From Bradyrhizobium sp. NAS80.1 (GTDB taxonomy: Bacteria; Pseudomonadota; Alphaproteobacteria; Rhizobiales; Xanthobacteraceae), in assembly GCF_001908205.1 (NCBI RefSeq), contig NZ_LGHL01000028.1, positions 30,906 through 94,905 of the forward strand: a DNA stretch of 64,000 bases. The letters are read 5' to 3'. Numbering within the stretch: position 1 is the first letter of the stretch; each line of letters starts with the position of its first letter. The notes beneath the pieces are model-generated. The model worked only from the letters and a program-made list of their open reading frames with translations, was not told the origin of the DNA and made no database searches. Positions 60,541 to 64,000 of this stretch are shown here, piece after piece. The position numbers and the translations under genes were made by a program.

Positions 60541-60720
60541 CCAACGCCGGCCTGGTTGATGCGGGCTGCCGAGCATTTAGCGGACATCCATTCTCGCGAG
60601 TAAGTCGAAGTCCTCAGTTCGAGCTGATGACCCGACACCCATCTATCACTAGACTGGATGTTGGTACGGCTGCTGATGACCGTTACCGTGCTGCAACCGC
60701 TCACTCGAGGAGGGCCGCCT

Positions 60721-62124
60721 GTGACCACGCTAGTCGAGCGCCTCGACTTGCCCGCCGCGTTGCTGCGCGCGCGCAGTCGGCGCGAAACTGAAACTGACAC
60801 CGTTCAGTTTGCGCAGGCCGCGCTGGCAGCGGCTAAGCAGGAAGGCCTGCGGCTGGCGGTGCGAGTGCGCTATGTCGCGCTTGCCGTCATCGCCTGCCTG
60901 TTGCCGATTATCAACCCGGCATGGGAGCAGCTATATTATGTGGCGCTGCTGGGCCTGTTCGCGCTGATCGGCTGGGCGCAGGCCAGGGTTGGGCGGGTCG
61001 GCGTGTCGAGACCGGAGCTTGCGCTGCTGTTCTGCGACCTCGCGCTGCTGACGTTCATCATCGTGGGGCCAAATCCCTTCGGCTCCGGACACTGGCCGGC
61101 GGCGATGCAACTCCATTTTGGCAACTTCATCTATTTCTTCGTGCTCCTGTCGGGCGCGACGCTGGCCTATTCCTGGCGCACGGTCATCACGGTCGGAACA
61201 TGGACCTCCGCCCTCTGGATCATCGGAATTGCCTGGGTGTGGTGGCAGCCAGATCGCGATCCCGCGCTGACCGCCCGCATCGCGGCGGCGCTCGGCAGCG
61301 ATCACAGGCTGTTTCACCAGATCTCACCCAACTCGATCGTGTTCGGCGAGCGCATTCAGGAGATCGTCGTGTTCATGATCGTCGCGGTGACGCTCGCCGT
61401 GGCGGTGCGCCGCAGCAATGATCTCCTGATCCGCCATGCCGCGGTGGAGCGCGAACGCGGCAATCTCGCGCGCTACTTCTCGCCGAACGTGGTCGAGGAA
61501 TTGTCAGGGCATGACGAGCCACTGAAGCAGGTGCGCACACAAAACGTCGCGGTGCTGTTCGTCGACATCGTCGGCTTCACGGCCTTTGCCGATGCGCGCA
61601 CGCCGGACGAGGTCGTGCACACCTTGCGCGAATTCCACGCGCTGATGGAGCAGGAGGTCTTCCGTCACAGCGGCACGCTGGACAAATATCTCGGCGACGG
61701 TCTGATGGCGACGTTCGGCACGCCGTTCGTCGGAAAGGCCGACGCCATAAACGCCCTACGCTGTGCGCAGGCGATGATGACGGCGGCGGATCGATGGAAC
61801 GACCGGCGCAAGGCGGCCGGCGAGACTCCGATCCGCGTCAGTTTTGGCTTGCACTATGGGCCGGTGGTGCTCGGCGACATCGGGCTGACCTGTCTCGAGT
61901 TTGCGGTGATTGGTTCGACAGTGAACGCCGCAAGCCGGCTCGAAGCCCTGACCCGAACGCTCGACTGCGCGCTGGTGGCGAGCGACGATCTCGTCAGGCA
62001 GGCCAGGACCGAACTCGAAAGTGCAGAAGCGGCGTTTCGTCCCCTGATGGCCCAGGCCCCGCAAACCATCCGCGGGCTCGATCAGCCGATTGCGGTCTGG
62101 ACGCAAGCACGCGCGGAGGAGTGA
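60721..62124 (+). CDS. Membrane-bound class III adenylate cyclase
   Basis: A 467-residue protein with a six-helix membrane region (about residues 50-250: VALAVIACLLPIINPAW; ALLFCDLALLTFIIVG; FIYFFVLLSGATLAYSW; EIVVFMIVAVTLAVAVR) and a C-terminal cyclase domain. The domain has RYFSPNVVEELSGHD, VAVLFVDIVGFTAFAD with metal Asp, LDKYLGDGLMATFGTP and FGLHYGPVVLGDIG. Start is a GTG with GGAGG upstream. It is like the CHASE-free, MASE-type membrane cyclases of rhizobia. Neighbours give no clue to the signal. Confidence 0.9.
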   Translation: MTTLVERLDLPAALLRARSRRETETDTVQFAQAALAAAKQEGLRLAVRVRYVALAVIACLLPIINPAWEQLYYVALLGLFALIGWAQARVGRVGVSRPELALLFCDLALLTFIIVGPNPFGSGHWPAAMQLHFGNFIYFFVLLSGATLAYSWRTVITVGTWTSALWIIGIAWVWWQPDRDPALTARIAAALGSDHRLFHQISPNSIVFGERIQEIVVFMIVAVTLAVAVRRSNDLLIRHAAVERERGNLARYFSPNVVEELSGHDEPLKQVRTQNVAVLFVDIVGFTAFADARTPDEVVHTLREFHALMEQEVFRHSGTLDKYLGDGLMATFGTPFVGKADAINALRCAQAMMTAADRWNDRRKAAGETPIRVSFGLHYGPVVLGDIGLTCLEFAVIGSTVNAASRLEALTRTLDCALVASDDLVRQARTELESAEAAFRPLMAQAPQTIRGLDQPIAVWTQARAEE

Positions 62125-62195
62125 TCGGTCGGGGTGATCGCGGGCGGCTTGCCGGCCGGCACTTGACCGAGTGCCTCTGGCAAAGAGTTCGCCCG

Positions 62196-62969
62196 TCAGA
62201 CACCGATTGTATATCCGCCGTTCACCGAAAGATGCTGGCCGGTGATGTAGCTGGCTGCCGGCGACAGCAGGAAGCAGACCGGTTGCGCCGCCTCATCGGG
62301 AGTGGAAAAACGCCGCATCGGTATCTGTGACATAAAGGTTTCCCGGAACTTTTCCGACCGAGCCGTCTCGGTCATCTCCGTTTCTACGACGCCGAAACAG
62401 ACCGAATTGACGCGAATGCCGCGCGCTCCCCATTCTCGCGCCGCGCTCATGGTGATTCCCATCACGCCCGATTTGGCGGCGCCATAATTTATCTGGCCGA
62501 TCGTACCGCGGCGGCCGGCATCCGACGAGATGTTCACGATCACCGCCGGTGACGTGTCACCCGTCTCGATGCGATCCATCATGTGCCTTCCCACAGCCTG
62601 TAGACAATAGAAGACGCCAGACAGATTGACGTCGATGACCTGCTGCCATGTCGCTTGCGACATCTTGTGAATCATCGCCGCGCGTACGATACCCGCGTTG
62701 TTCACCAGGCCGTGGATCGCGCCGCGCGCTCGAACCACGTTGTCGACCAACGACTGCACAAATTGCGGGTCCGCCACGGAGCCGACATGAGCGTCTGCGC
62801 GTTCTGGCCCGAGATCGGCGACTAAGGTCTTGAGCTTGTCTTCCTTCAAGTCCACGAGCGTAACGTGTGCACCAAGTTCGACGCTCTGTCGGGCGACGGC
62901 CTCACCGATGCCCTGGACCGCACCGGTGACGATAATGTTGTAGTCCGCAAGGGTCATGGGGTTCTTCAT
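62196..62969 (-). CDS. Short-chain dehydrogenase/reductase
   Basis: A 257-residue classical SDR: VTGAVQGIGEAVARQS, LVNNAGIVRAA, catalytic Ser in IVNISSDAGRRG, YGAAKSGVMGIT with Tyr and Lys, and GQHLSVNGGYTIGV at the end. It resembles FabG-type 3-oxoacyl reductases and related alcohol dehydrogenases. The gene is convergent with the cyclase and stands alone. In the LinD-like neighbourhood a terpene-alcohol oxidation is conceivable but unsupported. Confidence 0.9.
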   Translation of the reverse strand: MKNPMTLADYNIIVTGAVQGIGEAVARQSVELGAHVTLVDLKEDKLKTLVADLGPERADAHVGSVADPQFVQSLVDNVVRARGAIHGLVNNAGIVRAAMIHKMSQATWQQVIDVNLSGVFYCLQAVGRHMMDRIETGDTSPAVIVNISSDAGRRGTIGQINYGAAKSGVMGITMSAAREWGARGIRVNSVCFGVVETEMTETARSEKFRETFMSQIPMRRFSTPDEAAQPVCFLLSPAASYITGQHLSVNGGYTIGV

Positions 62970-63213
62970 GGTTCCTCCAGGTCGGCTTGTTGGGATTCTG
63001 CGACGAGCGCATTCGCCGATTCAATAGGAGCGCAGCATACCGAGATCGTGTTGCGCAACATAGTCTAGCTAGGACTGGCAAGATCAGCCGGCGTCCGATC
63101 GCAACCGGTCCAGTCGGTCGGCTGCGCTTTGCTTCTTCAATGCATGGGGGTGATCTGAACGTTCAACTATTCTTTGCTACGAGACGCCGATGAGCGCCAC
63201 AACATGCGAGCGC

Positions 63214-63645
63214 TCAGAATTGAAATGGACTAACCGAAACCGACACCGTTCCATCCGGTGCTTGTTCTACCTCAAACTCCACCTGCTTTTGCGCTGTCAC
63301 ATCCTCCACCGTCGCAGACAATACCCCACTGCAAGTCACTGCTCGCTGGTCCTTGCTTCTTGAATTCGTGCTTATATCATCACCCAACCTGTAGGACGCC
63401 CCCTGTCTCGCCTTTTCCCAAACTGCCAATTTTTCAGCTTCTGTGCTCGCACTATTTACTCTTGCTTCAACCACGCTCGAATGCCTGGCAGCGTAGTTGA
63501 CAAGCGCATTATTGCCGTCGCCCGAAACGACCTTAACCACCGCGTTGCGCGTATCCAAAGAATCACACTCAGGCCCGGCCTCGCCGCCGCAACCGCTCAG
63601 CACAAGCAAAACAGGAAGACTCCCCAGAACCGTCTGCCGCTTCAT
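63214..63645 (-). CDS. Small putative lipoprotein
   Basis: A 143-residue protein with a lipobox (LPVLLVLSGCGGEAG; Cys at residue 19) and a hydrophilic remainder with few hydrophobic stretches (GDGNNALVNYAARHSS; LSATVEDVTAQKQVEFEVE). No family recognised. GC content and codon use are lower than in neighbouring genes, which suggests recent acquisition. Start at 63645 is set by the signal sequence. Confidence 0.7.
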   Translation of the reverse strand: MKRQTVLGSLPVLLVLSGCGGEAGPECDSLDTRNAVVKVVSGDGNNALVNYAARHSSVVEARVNSASTEAEKLAVWEKARQGASYRLGDDISTNSRSKDQRAVTCSGVLSATVEDVTAQKQVEFEVEQAPDGTVSVSVSPFQF

Positions 63646-64000
63646 CGAGCGCTCACGATTATCTTTCGGTGTCCGACAAGGCCTCCTGTTACCGGAGCGG
63701 ACGCCATTACTGGTCATTTTCCATCCGAGTACGGCAAGTATGGCGTGGTTCTTCCTTGCCGGGCACACCCGGTTTGGCACAGATATGTTTCATGAGCAGT
63801 ATATCGTAACTGACCCGCTTCGTATCGTTAGAAGTGCCTGCTGCTCTTCCCGTTCTGGATCACAATGCGACGCGCCCTTGGCGAGATGCCGACGTCTGAA
63901 TCGACCTCGATTGTGTTGCAAAACTCCGGTTGAGGCGACTCGCGAACCGTGATTCCGTTGGTTTGAGGCGGCATTTGCGGGAGCAGCGGATGTTAGGGCG
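63646..64000. other. Terminal stretch without a recognised gene
   Basis: About 355 bp upstream of the lipoprotein. No ORF with a plausible start or family was seen. The last 100 bp (around TGTTGCAAAACTCCGG) has the look of insertion-sequence end DNA but cannot be assigned. Confidence 0.4.

Noticed and set aside
63901..64000. Possible insertion-sequence end at the right edge
   Set aside because: No transposase frame or terminal inverted repeat is visible within the window, so no mobile element can be supported.
1..64000. CRISPR arrays, rRNA genes, phage structural genes, toxin-antitoxin pairs
   Set aside because: I looked for spaced direct repeats, rRNA signatures and typical phage or TA genes and saw none. 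The tandem repeats found have no spacers.

Overview
The window is high-GC DNA with an alphaproteobacterial gene repertoire, most likely a Bradyrhizobium-like member of the Nitrobacteraceae. This rests on the REP-type palindromes near 6.8 kb and 25.9 kb, the TolB/TPR and SAM/AAA class III cyclases, the abundance of orphan solute-binding proteins, and the two-subunit soluble formate dehydrogenase. The organism assignment is inference, since no marker gene is present.

Regions. (1) 0-6 kb: a catabolic locus with a TcuA-like flavoprotein and a divergent FCD-type GntR regulator around a TTTGTATACAAA palindrome, followed by a leftward operon (SCP2-like, alpha/beta hydrolase, LivK-like binding protein, 3-hydroxyisobutyrate-dehydrogenase-like enzyme, IclR regulator). 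(2) 6.3-7 kb: YbaK and REP palindromes. (3) 7-24.6 kb: a formate dehydrogenase and Mo/W-cofactor locus. It holds the FDH alpha subunit, a NuoE-NuoF-type beta subunit split by a homopolymer frameshift, a PsiF-like protein, an oxalate/formate-type MFS carrier, a TusA-like protein, MoeA, MobB, FdhD, MobA, a NicC-like hydroxylase, a MoeA-PBP fusion, a diverged MoeA paralogue, an orphan tungstate-binding TupA and an HTH-PBP regulator. (4) 24.7-28.1 kb: three further orphan solute-binding proteins (LivK-like, TAXI, Bug/TctC). (5) 28.5 kb: tRNA-Ile2(CAU). (6) 28.7-42.5 kb: a TolB/TPR cyclase, a translationally coupled five-gene operon (ABC ATPase, permease, GldG-like, DUF4340-like, HupE/UreJ-like), a periplasmic lactonase-like metallo-hydrolase, a frameshifted AraC regulator divergent from a giant SAM-cyclase-AAA-TPR protein, and a methyltransferase. 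(7) 42.8-48.3 kb: an amino-sugar/peptidoglycan recycling locus (NagA, GlcNAc kinase-like, MurQ, SIS-type deaminase) with an unexpected aspartokinase. (8) 48.3-53.4 kb: an acyl-CoA catabolic cluster with IclR. (9) 53.5-57.5 kb: LysR divergent from SDR, glutathionyl-hydroquinone reductase and an exported hydrolase. (10) 57.5-64 kb: a SCO-like thiol protein coupled to a linalool dehydratase/isomerase-like enzyme, a VTT membrane protein, a membrane cyclase, an SDR and a small lipoprotein.

Formate dehydrogenase, FdhD, MobA, MobB, MoeA and TupA together look like a nearly self-contained enzyme-plus-cofactor supply locus. The most unusual points are the LinD-like/SCO pair, the metal-selection set (three MoeA-like proteins, TupA and a regulator sharing a PBP-like domain), the five-gene ABC/HupE operon, and the aspartokinase joined to NagA.

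Four genes (FDH beta, Bug, AraC, NagA) are each broken by exactly one extra base in a run of 5-7 identical bases. That pattern suggests sequencing or assembly error as much as real gene loss.
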